Origin: Candidatus Borkfalkia ceftriaxoniphila
Lineage (GTDB): Bacteria; Bacillota; Clostridia; Christensenellales; Borkfalkiaceae
Length of the DNA: 64,000 bases
Assembly: GCF_004134775.1 (NCBI RefSeq)
Contig: NZ_SDOZ01000005.1
Span: forward strand, 62,001 to 126,000
Direction of reading: 5' to 3'
The notes under the pieces were generated by a model. It had not been told where the DNA came from and made no database searches. It saw only the letters and a list, made by a program, of their open reading frames with translations. Position numbers and translations under genes: made by a program. Of the stretch, positions 43,278-54,082 are shown one piece after another (within the stretch, counting starts at the first letter, position 1; each line of letters opens with the position of its first letter).

Positions 43278-44603
43278 ATGAACACACGTCCGACCTTGAA
43301 AGTGAATGACAAAGGGCATCTGGAAATCGGCGGATGCGATACCGTAGAACTTGTCGCCAGATTCCCCACGCCCGTCTATGTATTCGACGAACAGTACATA
43401 CGCGATATGTGCGCCGTCTACCGCGAAACGATCGAAAACGAATACGGCGGGAACGGACTGGTCCTGTATGCCTCGAAGGCCTTTTCCTGCAAGGCGGTCT
43501 ATAAAATCGTCGCCGACGAAAAGATCGGATGCGACGTGGTTTCGGGCGGGGAACTCTACACGGCGTTGCAGGCAGGTTTTCCTGCAGATAAGATCTACAT
43601 GCACGGCAACAATAAATTGCGGCAGGAACTTTGCGAGGCGCTCGATTGTAAAATCGGCGCGATCGTCGTGGACGCATATTCCGAATTGGATATGCTCGAC
43701 GAAATGGCGGGCGAGCGCGGCATGGTGCAGGATATCCTCATCCGCGTCAATCCGGGCGTGGAAGCGCATACCCATCACTTTATCCAGACCGCCAAGACGG
43801 ACAGCAAATTCGGGTTTTCCATATCCGACGACACGGCGGAAAAAATAACCGCATACGCGCTGCAAAAGAAAAACCTGCGCCTGACGGGATATCACTGCCA
43901 CATCGGTTCGCAGATATTCGAAAAGCAGTCGTTCACGCTCGCCGTCGATAAAATGACGGATTTTATGGTAAGGATCCGTAAAGACTTGAACTTTACGGCT
44001 AAGACGCTCAACCTCGGCGGAGGCTACGGCGTTTGGTATACCGACGAAGATAAAAAGATCACGCCCGCAGGCTATGCAGAATATCTCAAAGCGATCGTGG
44101 CGGAACTGAAAGAAAAATGCGCGCAATATGATTTCCCTCTGCCGTATCTCGTCGTCGAGCCGGGACGCTCGATCGTAGCGGAGGCAGGCATCACGCTCTA
44201 CACGGTCGGTGCGATCAAAGAAATTCCCAACGTCAAAAAATACGTGGCTGTGGACGGGGGAATGTTCGACAATCCCCGCTATGCCCTCTATCAGTCCAAG
44301 TATACGGCGCTTCTCGCCGCGCGCGCGGACGAGAAACCCGAGGAGATCGTGACGATCGCGGGCAAATGCTGCGAGAGCGGCGATATCGTATGCGCGGACG
44401 TGCCTCTGCCCGCAGCAAAGAGCGGCGAAATTCTTGCGGTTCTCTCCACGGGCGCCTACAATTATTCCATGGCGAGCAACTACAACCGAAATTTTATCCC
44501 CGGGGCGGTGCTTGCGTATAAAGGAAACGCGGAATATATCGTAAAGCCGCAGACCTACGAAGATCTGACAAGAAACGATCTGATCCCCGAAAGATTAAAA
44601 TAA
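43278..44603 (+). CDS. lysA: Diaminopimelate decarboxylase
   Basis: A PLP enzyme that makes lysine from meso-diaminopimelate. The 441 residues have the PLP Lys in YASKAFSCKAV, GYHCHIGSQI, NLGGGYG, VEPGRSIV and the CCESGD active-site block. GAGGTGAGG precedes the ATG. With dapA and lysC it covers the start and end of the pathway. Confidence 0.96.
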   Translation: MNTRPTLKVNDKGHLEIGGCDTVELVARFPTPVYVFDEQYIRDMCAVYRETIENEYGGNGLVLYASKAFSCKAVYKIVADEKIGCDVVSGGELYTALQAGFPADKIYMHGNNKLRQELCEALDCKIGAIVVDAYSELDMLDEMAGERGMVQDILIRVNPGVEAHTHHFIQTAKTDSKFGFSISDDTAEKITAYALQKKNLRLTGYHCHIGSQIFEKQSFTLAVDKMTDFMVRIRKDLNFTAKTLNLGGGYGVWYTDEDKKITPAGYAEYLKAIVAELKEKCAQYDFPLPYLVVEPGRSIVAEAGITLYTVGAIKEIPNVKKYVAVDGGMFDNPRYALYQSKYTALLAARADEKPEEIVTIAGKCCESGDIVCADVPLPAAKSGEILAVLSTGAYNYSMASNYNRNFIPGAVLAYKGNAEYIVKPQTYEDLTRNDLIPERLK

Positions 44604-44610
44604 CGTATGA

Positions 44611-44637
44611 AGGAAAGGCTTGCCGCCTTTCCTTTTT
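44611..44637 (+). terminator. Terminator after lysA
   Basis: AGGAAAGGC/GCCTTTCCT, 9-bp stem with a 5-nt loop and T run. Confidence 0.9.
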
Positions 44638-44651
44638 CATCCTCGAAAATC

Positions 44652-44680
44652 TTGCTTTTTTAAGAAAAATACGGTATAAT
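44652..44680 (+). promoter_or_regulatory. Promoter of the M50 gene, predicted leaderless
   Basis: TTGCTT (44652-44657), 17 bp, TATAAT (44675-44680), then TTTTTT and the ATG at 44687. No ribosome site. Confidence 0.7.
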
Positions 44681-44686
44681 TTTTTT

Positions 44687-45364
44687 ATGGATATTGTTAT
44701 AAGGATAATTACTTTACTTGCAAGTTTTTTCGCCGTCATGGTCGTATTGTCGTTTCACGAATTCGCCCATGCGTTCGTGGCGTATAAATGCGGCGATCCC
44801 ACCGCAAAGATCAACGGGCGGTGCAGCCTCAATCCCATGGTACATTTCGATCTTCTGGGACTCATCATGTTTACTTTCGCGGGCTTCGGCTGGGCGAAAC
44901 CCGTTCCCATCAATCCGCTCAATTTCAACCATTATCGCAGGGGCTTGACCCTGACCGCGATCGCGGGCGTGGTCATGAATCTCATCATGGCGTTTCTCTT
45001 GTTCCCGATCTATAAACTGGTCGTGCTGTACGTGAATATCCCGCTCTGGCCCATCCAGACTTTTGTGGAAATGCTTTTTATGCTGTTATGGACGTACAGT
45101 ATATCCTTCTGCGTATTCAATCTGATCCCGCTCGCGCCGCTGGACGGCTGGCGGGTGGTGGAAGCGCTCAACCGCCGACACGGGCGCGTTTACAGATTTT
45201 TCGAAAGATACGGCTCGATCATCTTATTGATTCTGATCGCGATCCATTTCGTTTCGGGTTATTTCACGGTTTTGGGTTATATCGATATCCTCGGCTATAT
45301 TCTGGATTTTGCCGTGAATATCGTAGCGTGGCCGATCACGGCGTTTTGGGGGCTGATTTTCTGA
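44687..45364 (+). CDS. Site-2 protease family (M50) membrane metalloprotease
   Basis: A membrane-embedded zinc protease. The 225 residues have about six TM helices, HEFAH (HExxH) near residue 24 and NLIPLAPLDGWRV with the third ligand Asp. This short form (rseP-like, no PDZ) usually precedes scpA-scpB in Clostridia, as here. The ATG lies 6 nt after TATAAT with no Shine-Dalgarno; a later Met would delete the first TM helix. Stop and scpA start overlap (TGATG). Confidence 0.92.
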   Translation: MDIVIRIITLLASFFAVMVVLSFHEFAHAFVAYKCGDPTAKINGRCSLNPMVHFDLLGLIMFTFAGFGWAKPVPINPLNFNHYRRGLTLTAIAGVVMNLIMAFLLFPIYKLVVLYVNIPLWPIQTFVEMLFMLLWTYSISFCVFNLIPLAPLDGWRVVEALNRRHGRVYRFFERYGSIILLILIAIHFVSGYFTVLGYIDILGYILDFAVNIVAWPITAFWGLIF

Positions 45365-46155
45365 TGGTTAAAGATCCTGCCGAAAAATTCGAATCGGTCG
45401 TCGATTATACCACGGTCCTGGATAATTTCGAGGGCCCGCTCGATTTGCTTTTATTCCTCATCAAGCAAGAGCAGATCGAGATCAAGGATATATTCGTTTC
45501 CAAAGTGACCGAACAGTTCCTGCTGTATATGCAGGGGCTGCCGTACATAGACATCGACAAAGCGAGCGAGTATCTCAATATTGCGGCCGCGATTCTCGAC
45601 ATCAAGGCAAAGAGCCTCGTGCCCTCAGTCGTGGAGATGGAACCCGAAGAGGAGAGCAGCGAACAGACGCTCATCCGCGCGCTCGAAGAATACAAACTGC
45701 TCAAAGAAGAGAGCGCGAAACTGAAAGAACTGGAAACGATCGGATACTTCTATAAGGAACCCGATAAAAACGTCGGCGAGGCGAAGATCGTCTATAAGGA
45801 TTTCAACCTCGACGGACTGTTGAAAGCGTTTACCGAACTGATGATACGCCAGGAAGCGTTAAGCCGCGAAAAAGGCGTGCAGAGGGAGATTCCCAAAGAC
45901 GTCTATACCATTCCCGACCGCGCGAATTATATCTGCGACACGGTCAAAGAGCGCGGCACGGTGGGCTTTGACGAACTGTTCACGCCGTATTCTTCCAAAA
46001 ACGAAATCATTACGACTTTTCAGGCGCTTTTGGAACTTTTAAAATATCAGTTTATCAAAGTAGAGCAGGGCGGCGTATTCGAAAAAATTCTGATCAAATA
46101 CAATACCGAAAGAAGTGAGGACGAGACCATTGGAGATCTTGGAGAATTTGAGTAA
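45364..46155 (+). CDS. scpA: Segregation and condensation protein A
   Basis: The kleisin that bridges the SMC heads during chromosome organisation. The 263 residues start with VVDYTTVLDNFEGPLDLLLFLIK, the SMC-binding N-terminus, and end with a winged helix. Longer upstream in-frame extensions overlap the M50 gene and are rejected. It overlaps scpB by 26 nt. Confidence 0.94.
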   Translation: MVKDPAEKFESVVDYTTVLDNFEGPLDLLLFLIKQEQIEIKDIFVSKVTEQFLLYMQGLPYIDIDKASEYLNIAAAILDIKAKSLVPSVVEMEPEEESSEQTLIRALEEYKLLKEESAKLKELETIGYFYKEPDKNVGEAKIVYKDFNLDGLLKAFTELMIRQEALSREKGVQREIPKDVYTIPDRANYICDTVKERGTVGFDELFTPYSSKNEIITTFQALLELLKYQFIKVEQGGVFEKILIKYNTERSEDETIGDLGEFE

Positions 46156-46861
46156 CATACTCGAAAGTATTTTATTCGCGGCAGGAAATCCCGTTCCCGT
46201 GGATATCATTGCGGAAAAACTCGGCGTTTCGGAAAAGGACGTCAAGGACGCGGCAAAAAAATTGCAGGAGCGGTATGGGGAAAAAGGCGGCTTGAAAGTT
46301 CTGTTCTTCAATAAAAAATTACAACTTTCCAGCAATCCGGAATACAAAGATTTTGTTTCCTCCGTGCTGAATCCCATTAAAGAGCGCGAATTTACGCGCA
46401 CAATTTTAGAATGTTCCGCGATCATCGCCTATAAACAGCCTATTACCAAGGGCGAACTGGAAAATCTGCGCGGGCTCAACTGCGATTATGCGATACATAC
46501 GCTTCTCGATCTGAAAATGATCGAACCGGTCGGGCGCAAGGACGCGGTGGGCAGGCCCATTCTTTATGCGACGACGGATAACTTTTTGAAGCGGTTCAAC
46601 CTGACGAGCATTGCAGACCTTCCCGACTACGATACGCTGATGGAGAATATCGCCCGTCTGAACGGCGAAAACGCCGCGCCCGAGTCTTATCTCTATGCCA
46701 ACAACGTATATGTGGACAACGGCGAAATACAGCCGCCGCAGAATCCAGACGGCGGGCAAATCGAGAAAAAGAGCGTTCCTTCCGAATCCGACGAGGAAGA
46801 AGAGGAACTGCCCGACTTTTTAAAGGATCTCGAAGACGACGATATCATGAAAATAGAATAA
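46130..46861 (+). CDS. scpB: Segregation and condensation protein B
   Basis: The winged-helix partner of ScpA/SMC. The 243 residues have two winged helices (SNILESILFAAGNPVPVDII; ITKGELENLRGLNCDYAI) and a long acidic tail SESDEEEEELPDFLKDLEDD. TTG at 46130 is chosen because GTGAGG lies 9 nt upstream and the protein then begins like other ScpB; GTG at 46115 is the alternative. Confidence 0.92.
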   Translation: MEILENLSNILESILFAAGNPVPVDIIAEKLGVSEKDVKDAAKKLQERYGEKGGLKVLFFNKKLQLSSNPEYKDFVSSVLNPIKEREFTRTILECSAIIAYKQPITKGELENLRGLNCDYAIHTLLDLKMIEPVGRKDAVGRPILYATTDNFLKRFNLTSIADLPDYDTLMENIARLNGENAAPESYLYANNVYVDNGEIQPPQNPDGGQIEKKSVPSESDEEEEELPDFLKDLEDDDIMKIE

Positions 46862-46899
46862 AAAAGACGCCCCGCAGAAAATCTGCGGGGCGTTTGTTC
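46862..46899. terminator. Bidirectional terminator between scpB and groEL
   Basis: A perfect 12-bp stem ACGCCCCGCAGA/TCTGCGGGGCGT with an AAA loop, A's on the left and T's on the right. It serves the two converging genes. Confidence 0.88.
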
Positions 46900-46916
46900 T
46901 AATGAAAATTTACGGC

Positions 46917-48557
<1,641 letters not shown>

Positions 48558-48584
48558 CTAAAAAACTTTGACAAATTTTTACGA

Positions 48585-48869
48585 TTATTCAACGATCGCC
48601 AGAATATCGCTCTGCCGCAGAATGGTAAATTCTTTTCCGTCGACTTTGAATTCGCTTCCCGAATATTTCGCGTAGAGAACCACGTCGCCGATCTTGACCT
48701 CCATAGTTACGTCTTTTCCATCGACTACTCCGCCGGGGCCTACCGCAACGACTCTCGCCGTCTGAGGTTTTTCCTGTGCCGAAGAGGGGAGAATGAATCC
48801 GCTCTTGGTCTTTTCTTCCGATTGAACGCTTTCAACAACTACTCTGTCAAATAATGGTTTAATGTTCAT
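48585..48869 (-). CDS. groES: Co-chaperonin GroES
   Basis: The heptameric lid of the chaperonin. The 94 residues start MNIKPLFDRVVVE and have the mobile loop KTKSGFILPSSAQEKPQ and GDVVLYAKYSG. GGAGG precedes the ATG. Promoter TTGACA/TATAAT and CIRCE are just upstream. Confidence 0.97.
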   Translation of the reverse strand: MNIKPLFDRVVVESVQSEEKTKSGFILPSSAQEKPQTARVVAVGPGGVVDGKDVTMEVKIGDVVLYAKYSGSEFKVDGKEFTILRQSDILAIVE

Positions 48870-48904
48870 AATATTGCCTCCGTTTTTTATTTCTTATTTT
48901 TGAG

Positions 48905-48931
48905 TTAGCACTTTTCACTCCTGAGTGCTAA
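48905..48931 (-). promoter_or_regulatory. CIRCE operator 1 (HrcA site) of groESL
   Basis: TTAGCACTT-N9-GAGTGCTAA, one change from the CIRCE consensus, between the promoter and the groES ribosome site. Confidence 0.93.
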
Positions 48932-48941
48932 TTTACCATAT

Positions 48942-48969
48942 ATTATAACCATTTCCATAAAAATGTCAA
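48942..48969 (-). promoter_or_regulatory. groESL promoter
   Basis: On the minus strand TTGACA (48969-48964) and TATAAT (48947-48942), spacing 16. Confidence 0.85.
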
Positions 48970-48996
48970 ACGATTTATATAAAAAAAATTAAAATT

Positions 48997-49023
48997 TTAG
49001 CACTTTTCTTTTGCGAGTGCTAA
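48997..49023. promoter_or_regulatory. CIRCE operator 2
   Basis: A second TTAGCACTT-N9-GAGTGCTAA, 28 bp upstream of the groESL -35 and 36 bp upstream of the -35 of the divergent dCMP deaminase gene. It could serve either side. Confidence 0.9.
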
Positions 49024-49058
49024 AACAAGAAAAATGAAAGGAAAAATGTCACTGCGGC

Positions 49059-49087
49059 TTGCAATTTTTAGGGTAGTATGGTAAAAT
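49059..49087 (+). promoter_or_regulatory. Promoter of the dCMP deaminase gene
   Basis: TTGCAA (49059-49064) and TAAAAT (49082-49087), spacing 17. Confidence 0.6.
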
Positions 49088-49115
49088 AAACGAAAAGGAA
49101 ACAGAGGTTTTACCG

Positions 49116-49577
49116 ATGAATAAGTGGGATAAGAGATTTATGGAACTGACGGAAACGGTCGCGGGCTGGTCGAGTTGTTTTCAGGAGAACAGGCACGTCG
49201 GCGCGATCATCGTCAAAGATAAGAGAGTCCTTACGACGGGTTACAACGGCGCGCCCGAAAATATACAGAGTTGCGCTGACCGCAAAGAATGCCTGCGCCG
49301 TAAACTGAATATCCCCAGCGGCACCAAACAGGAAATCTGTTACGCCGTGCACGCAGAGCAGAACGCCATCATCCAGGCGGCGAGGCTGGGCGTCAATATC
49401 AGCGGCGCCACCTTGTTCTGTACCCACCAGCCGTGCGTCATCTGCGCGAAAATGATCATCAACGCAGGCATTTCGCGCGTCGTGTACAGACACGGCTACC
49501 CCGACGAATTTTCCATGCAACTGTTCCGCGAAGCGAACGTGATCGTGGAAAAATACGAAGACATTGAAGGAGATTGA
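49116..49577 (+). CDS. dCMP deaminase (ComEB-like)
   Basis: It converts dCMP to dUMP, feeding thymidylate synthesis. The 153 residues have the zinc motifs HAEQN and PCVIC. An additional Cys pair region (SCADRKECLRR) fits the family's second metal site. It is divergent from groESL, whose second CIRCE lies in between. The next gene overlaps by position only (1 bp gap). Confidence 0.92.
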   Translation: MNKWDKRFMELTETVAGWSSCFQENRHVGAIIVKDKRVLTTGYNGAPENIQSCADRKECLRRKLNIPSGTKQEICYAVHAEQNAIIQAARLGVNISGATLFCTHQPCVICAKMIINAGISRVVYRHGYPDEFSMQLFREANVIVEKYEDIEGD

Positions 49578-49578
49578 T

Positions 49579-50106
49579 ATGCAAAAGAATCCCATCGCGA
49601 CCATCACTTTGGAAAACGGCAAGAGCGTCACGCTCGAATTATATCCCGACAAAGCGCCGAATACGGTCAACAACTTTATTTCGCTCGCCAACAGCGGGTT
49701 TTACGACGGACTGTGTTTTCACCGCGTCATTGCGGGATTTATGATCCAGGGCGGCGACCCTGCGGGCAGCGGCATGGGAGGACCCGGATATTCCATTGCA
49801 GGCGAATTCCGCATGAACGGCTTTGCCGCGAACGATCTCAAGCACGCGCGCGGCGTCATTTCCATGGCGAGAAGCATGATGCCCGACAGTGCGGGTTCCC
49901 AGTTTTTCATCATGCACGAAAATTCTTCCCATCTCGACGGACAATACGCCGCTTTCGGAAAGGTGACGGACGGCATGGACGCGATCGACGAGATCGCGGG
50001 CGTCAGGACCGACCATCACGATAAACCCGTACAACCTCAGATCATGAAATCCATACGCGTGGAAACGTTCGGTGTAGAATATCCCGAACCCAAAAAAGTA
50101 AAATAA
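49579..50106 (+). CDS. ppiB: Peptidyl-prolyl cis-trans isomerase (cyclophilin)
   Basis: A folding enzyme with the cyclophilin core. The 175 residues have FHRVIAGFMIQGGDP, ISMARSMMPDSAGSQFFIM and YAAFGKVTDGMD. No signal peptide, so cytoplasmic. The ATG at 49579 follows AAGGAG; a TTG at 49564 lies within the previous gene and is rejected. Confidence 0.94.
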   Translation: MQKNPIATITLENGKSVTLELYPDKAPNTVNNFISLANSGFYDGLCFHRVIAGFMIQGGDPAGSGMGGPGYSIAGEFRMNGFAANDLKHARGVISMARSMMPDSAGSQFFIMHENSSHLDGQYAAFGKVTDGMDAIDEIAGVRTDHHDKPVQPQIMKSIRVETFGVEYPEPKKVK

Positions 50107-50108
50107 TC

Positions 50109-50152
50109 AAAAAAAACAGTTTGTGTAAATATGCGCACAGACTGTTTTTTTA
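50109..50152 (+). terminator. Terminator after ppiB
   Basis: AAAAAACAGT...ACTGTTTTTT with an inner TTGTG/CACAG stem and T run. Confidence 0.85.
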
Positions 50153-50187
50153 TGTTACTTTTATGCGGGCGCGGCATACACTGTACT

Positions 50188-50967
50188 ATGAATGCGGATT
50201 TTCACAACGATATTTTGACGGTCAGACATTTGCCCCTCGGAAACGAATTGGAGGGACTGGACTGCGGCGTTCTGGCGCTGTATCTCGGCAAACGCTCCAT
50301 AGAAGAATTGTTCGCCGTCGCGCGCGGCTTTCGTAAAACGGGCGGGTACGAACTCGCCTTCGAAGAGGTAAGCGGCATTACCGACGAACAGTTGGAAACG
50401 CTGATCTCTTTTCGGCCAAGGTACGTGACGCTCACCTGGAATCATGAAAACGATCTGGCGCACGGCTGCAAATCGTCGGGCGGTCTGAAACCGAGGGGAA
50501 AGGAAGTGATCCGTCGGCTGAACAGAGCGGGGATCGCCGTGGATACGGCGCATCTGTGCCGTCAAAGTTTTTTCGACGTTTGCGACGCGAGCGATCGTTT
50601 CGTAAACTCGCACACCTGTTTTTCGGCAGTCCACGCGAATGCGCGCAATATCGACGACGAACAGATCGAATGTCTGCACGAGGCGGGCGCGCTCGTGGGC
50701 GTGACGTTCGTCGGCGCCTTTTTGACGGCGGGAAAGGCTGATTCGGAAAACGTCGTGCGCCACGTCGATCATTACGTGCAGAAATACGGCGCGGAGGGCG
50801 TCTGTCTCGGTTCGGATTTTTACGGAACGCAGGATCTGCCCGCCGATCTATTAAATTATAAAAGTTGGGATATTTTAGTGGAAAAATTTTTGAAAATAGG
50901 ATATAATAGAGAAGTTATCGAACAGATACTTTATCTGAATCTGAAAAATTTTTTATACGGGAGATAA
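50188..50967 (+). CDS. Membrane dipeptidase-like protein (peptidase M19)
   Basis: A zinc dipeptidase of the renal dipeptidase family. The 259 residues have DFHNDI (HxD), VDTAHL, NSHTCFSAVHANARNI and LGSDFYGT. It is shorter than typical M19 (about 310), mainly between the first motifs. The ATG at 50188 has no ribosome site; a TACACT lies 5 nt upstream with TTACTT 16 bp before it, so it may be leaderless. Upstream in-frame starts lie inside the ppiB terminator. purB follows after 4 bp. Confidence 0.85.
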   Translation: MNADFHNDILTVRHLPLGNELEGLDCGVLALYLGKRSIEELFAVARGFRKTGGYELAFEEVSGITDEQLETLISFRPRYVTLTWNHENDLAHGCKSSGGLKPRGKEVIRRLNRAGIAVDTAHLCRQSFFDVCDASDRFVNSHTCFSAVHANARNIDDEQIECLHEAGALVGVTFVGAFLTAGKADSENVVRHVDHYVQKYGAEGVCLGSDFYGTQDLPADLLNYKSWDILVEKFLKIGYNREVIEQILYLNLKNFLYGR

Positions 50968-50971
50968 TCGT

Positions 50972-52408
50972 ATGACGGATACGAGCATGTATGTCAATCC
51001 TTTGATCACGCGCTATGCGAGCCAAAAAATGTCCGCGATCTTTTCGGACGACACAAAATTCCGCCTTTGGAGAAAATTGTGGATCGCGCTCGCGGAATCG
51101 GAAAAGGAGTTGGGCCTCAATATTACCGACGCCCAGATCGCGGAAATGAAACGGTACGCCGATGATATCAATTACGAAGATGCGGCGAAGTTTGAAAGCG
51201 AAGTGCGTCACGACGTGATGGCGCACGTGAAAGCGTTCGGGAAACAGGCGAAATCCGCCATGCCCATCATTCATCTGGGCGCGACGTCCTGCTACGTGAC
51301 CGACAACGCGGAAGTCATCGTTCTCGATCGGGCGCTCAACCTCGTTCTGGAAAAACTCGTCAACGTGATGGACAAACTCAAAAAGTTCGCGCTGCAATAC
51401 AAGGACGTGCCTACGCTCGGATTTACGCATTTACAGCCTGCCCAACTGACGACCGTAGGAAAGCGCGCGACGCTGTGGCTGGAAGATCTGGAAATGGACT
51501 ACGTTTCTCTGATGAATCTCAAAGCCGCCGTCAAATTGCGCGGCGTCAAGGGTACGACGGGCACGCAGGCAAGTTTTCTCGATCTCTTCAACGGCGACGG
51601 CGAAAAAGTCAAACTGTTGCAGAAAAAAGTCGTGGAAAAAATGGGATACGAGCGCGTGTACGGCGTGACGGGACAAACCTATCCCCGTAAATTCGACTAT
51701 AACGTACTATGCGTGCTTTCGCAGATCGCACAGAGCGCCTACCGTTTTTCCAACGATATCCGTCTGTTGCAGCATATGAAAGAAGTGGAGGAACCCTTCG
51801 AGAAAAAGCAGATCGGCTCGTCCGCAATGGCCTATAAGCGCAACCCCATGCGCAGCGAACGGATCAGTTCGCTCGCGAGGTACGTTCTCAGCCTGCCCAT
51901 CAACGCGGCCGTCACAGCCTCCACGCAGTGGTTCGAGCGCACGCTCGACGACAGCGCGAATAAGCGTATCGTGCTCGCGCAGGCGTTCTTATCCGTAGAC
52001 GCGATCTTAAATCTCTATCTCAACATTTCCGAAAATCTCGTCGTGTACGAGAAAGTCATTCAAAAGCATATCGCCGCAGAACTTCCCTTTATGGCGACGG
52101 AAAATATCATGATGGAATGCGTGAAAGCGGGCGGAAACCGCCAGGAGTTGCACGAAGAGATCCGCGTACTCTCCATGGAAGCGTCGAAAAACGTGAAAAT
52201 GGAGGGAAAGGACAACAATCTGATCGAACTCATCCGTCAGGATGAAATGTTCCGTCCCGTCTGGGACAAACTCGACGGGATTCTGGACGCGAAGAATTTT
52301 ATCGGCCGGAGCGCCGAACAAGTTTGCGAATTCATCGGCGAAGAGATCGATCCCATATTGCAGAAACACAACGGGCTTCTCGGCGAAAGCGGAGAAGTGC
52401 GCGTATAG
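50972..52408 (+). CDS. purB: Adenylosuccinate lyase
   Basis: It splits adenylosuccinate and SAICAR in purine synthesis. The 478 residues have the fumarase-family signature GSSAMAYKRNPMRSERI, ESEVRHDVMAHV with the catalytic His region and TQWFERTLDDSA. GGGAG precedes the ATG. Confidence 0.96.
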   Translation: MTDTSMYVNPLITRYASQKMSAIFSDDTKFRLWRKLWIALAESEKELGLNITDAQIAEMKRYADDINYEDAAKFESEVRHDVMAHVKAFGKQAKSAMPIIHLGATSCYVTDNAEVIVLDRALNLVLEKLVNVMDKLKKFALQYKDVPTLGFTHLQPAQLTTVGKRATLWLEDLEMDYVSLMNLKAAVKLRGVKGTTGTQASFLDLFNGDGEKVKLLQKKVVEKMGYERVYGVTGQTYPRKFDYNVLCVLSQIAQSAYRFSNDIRLLQHMKEVEEPFEKKQIGSSAMAYKRNPMRSERISSLARYVLSLPINAAVTASTQWFERTLDDSANKRIVLAQAFLSVDAILNLYLNISENLVVYEKVIQKHIAAELPFMATENIMMECVKAGGNRQELHEEIRVLSMEASKNVKMEGKDNNLIELIRQDEMFRPVWDKLDGILDAKNFIGRSAEQVCEFIGEEIDPILQKHNGLLGESGEVRV

Positions 52409-52413
52409 ACACT

Positions 52414-52440
52414 AGAGGCAGAAAAAATTCTGCCTCTTTC
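52414..52440 (+). terminator. Terminator after purB
   Basis: AGAGGCAGAA/TTCTGCCTCT, 10-bp stem with an AAAA loop, then TTC. Confidence 0.75.
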
Positions 52441-52485
52441 CATATTATAGATATTTATATCACATACTGTTAAGGGGAGAAATGT

Positions 52486-54048
52486 ATGCAAAAACTTTTT
52501 TATAACTGCGACATCATCACTTTGGAAGACACAAAGGGGGAATGCCTGCTGACGGAAGACGGCGTTATCTCTTTTGTCGGAGATTTAGACGAGGGCAAGC
52601 GGCGCGCCGCGCCCGACTGCGAAAAGATCGACCTTTGCGGAGCCTGCCTTCTGCCCGCGTTTATCGACGCGCATTCGCACATCTCGCAGGTCGCGCAGAC
52701 GCTCACGCTTTGTGCGCTGCATGGCTCGCGTTCTCTTGCGGAGATCAAAGAAAAAATACTGCGCTTTAAAAGCGAGAGAAATTTGTCGGATACCGACTGG
52801 ATCCTCGCGTTCGGTTATGACAACAACGATCTGGAAAGTCGCCGTCATCCGACAGCCGCCGAATTAGACGAGATCTCTGTCTCGAATCCCATATTGCTCA
52901 CGCATGCCTCGGGACATATGGGTGTATTCAACAGCGCGGCATTGCGAGCGATCGGCGCGGAGAATCCTCAGGACATCGAGGGCGGAATGATAGGACGGAC
53001 TTCTTCGGGCGCTCCGGACGGATATATGGAAGAAAAAGCGTTTTTTTATTATTCCGCCAAACTCGAAAGCAAGGAAAAAAGCGACGGCGTCCGCTTGATG
53101 AGGGAAGCGCAAAAATTGTACGCTTCCTACGGGATCGCGACGGCGCAGGACGGTCTGGTCAATGAAAATAATTTCGCGTTGCTCTCCGAGTGCGCAAAAA
53201 AGGGAGAACTGTTTTTAGACGTCGTCGGCTATGTGGACGTGAAAAAATGTCCGCAGATCTACAAAGAAAACCGCGAATATCAAAATAAATACAACGGCCG
53301 TTTCAAACTCGGCGGATACAAATTATTTTTGGACGGCTCCCCGCAGGGCAAGACCGCCTGGCTGACCGAGCCGTACGAAGGCGACGAGTCGCGCGGTTAT
53401 CCCATTTATTCGGACGACGAGGCGGAACGACTGTGCCGCATTGCGCAAGAAGAGGACGTTCAGTTATTAACGCACGTCAACGGTGACGCCGCGGCAGATC
53501 AACTCTTGCGCATCCTGGCGAAAACAAAAACGAAACGCCGCCCCGTAGCGATCCACGCGCAAGTCATGCGGCGCGACCAGATCGCCGCGCTCAAAAAACA
53601 AAACGTGATCCCGAGTTTCTTCGTGGCGCACGTCTACCATTGGGGCGACGTTCATCTGCAAAATTTAGGACAAGAACGTGCAAGCCGCATTTCCGCGGCA
53701 AGAGAAGCCGAAGATCTGCATATTCCGTTTACGTTTCATCAGGATTCGCCCGTGATCCCCCCGAATATGGCGGAAACGCTCTGGTGCGCCGTCGCCCGCA
53801 AGACCAAGTCGGGAAAAACGCTCGGAAAAGACGAATCTATTGACGTTTTGACTGCGATCCGAGCGGTCACGATCAACGCCGCGCACCAGTATTTCGAAGA
53901 AGATAAAAAGGGAAGTCTGCGCAAAGGAAAACTTGCCGATCTCGTAGTGCTCGATAAAAATCCTTTGAAAATTGATACGGACGCTCTGAAAAATTTACAG
54001 GTTTTGCGGACGTATAAAGAAGGGGAACTGATCTATTCTAAAAAATGA
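52486..54048 (+). CDS. Amidohydrolase family 3 (YtcJ-like)
   Basis: A metal-dependent hydrolase, substrate unknown. The 520 residues have the first metal motif DAHSHI (HxH, near residue 65), the TIM barrel with HVNGDAAADQLL and a late HQDSPVIPP. It resembles YtcJ-type N-substituted formamide deformylases. A GGGGAG precedes the ATG. No signal peptide. It stands alone with a shared terminator toward lexA. Confidence 0.88.
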   Translation: MQKLFYNCDIITLEDTKGECLLTEDGVISFVGDLDEGKRRAAPDCEKIDLCGACLLPAFIDAHSHISQVAQTLTLCALHGSRSLAEIKEKILRFKSERNLSDTDWILAFGYDNNDLESRRHPTAAELDEISVSNPILLTHASGHMGVFNSAALRAIGAENPQDIEGGMIGRTSSGAPDGYMEEKAFFYYSAKLESKEKSDGVRLMREAQKLYASYGIATAQDGLVNENNFALLSECAKKGELFLDVVGYVDVKKCPQIYKENREYQNKYNGRFKLGGYKLFLDGSPQGKTAWLTEPYEGDESRGYPIYSDDEAERLCRIAQEEDVQLLTHVNGDAAADQLLRILAKTKTKRRPVAIHAQVMRRDQIAALKKQNVIPSFFVAHVYHWGDVHLQNLGQERASRISAAREAEDLHIPFTFHQDSPVIPPNMAETLWCAVARKTKSGKTLGKDESIDVLTAIRAVTINAAHQYFEEDKKGSLRKGKLADLVVLDKNPLKIDTDALKNLQVLRTYKEGELIYSKK

Positions 54049-54082
54049 AAGGGAGTGCGGTAAACCCGCGCTCCCTTTCATT
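54044..54082. terminator. Bidirectional terminator between amidohydrolase and lexA
   Basis: A 17-bp stem (54044-54060 with 54066-54082, one G-T pair) covering the stop codon of the amidohydrolase. Confidence 0.85.
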
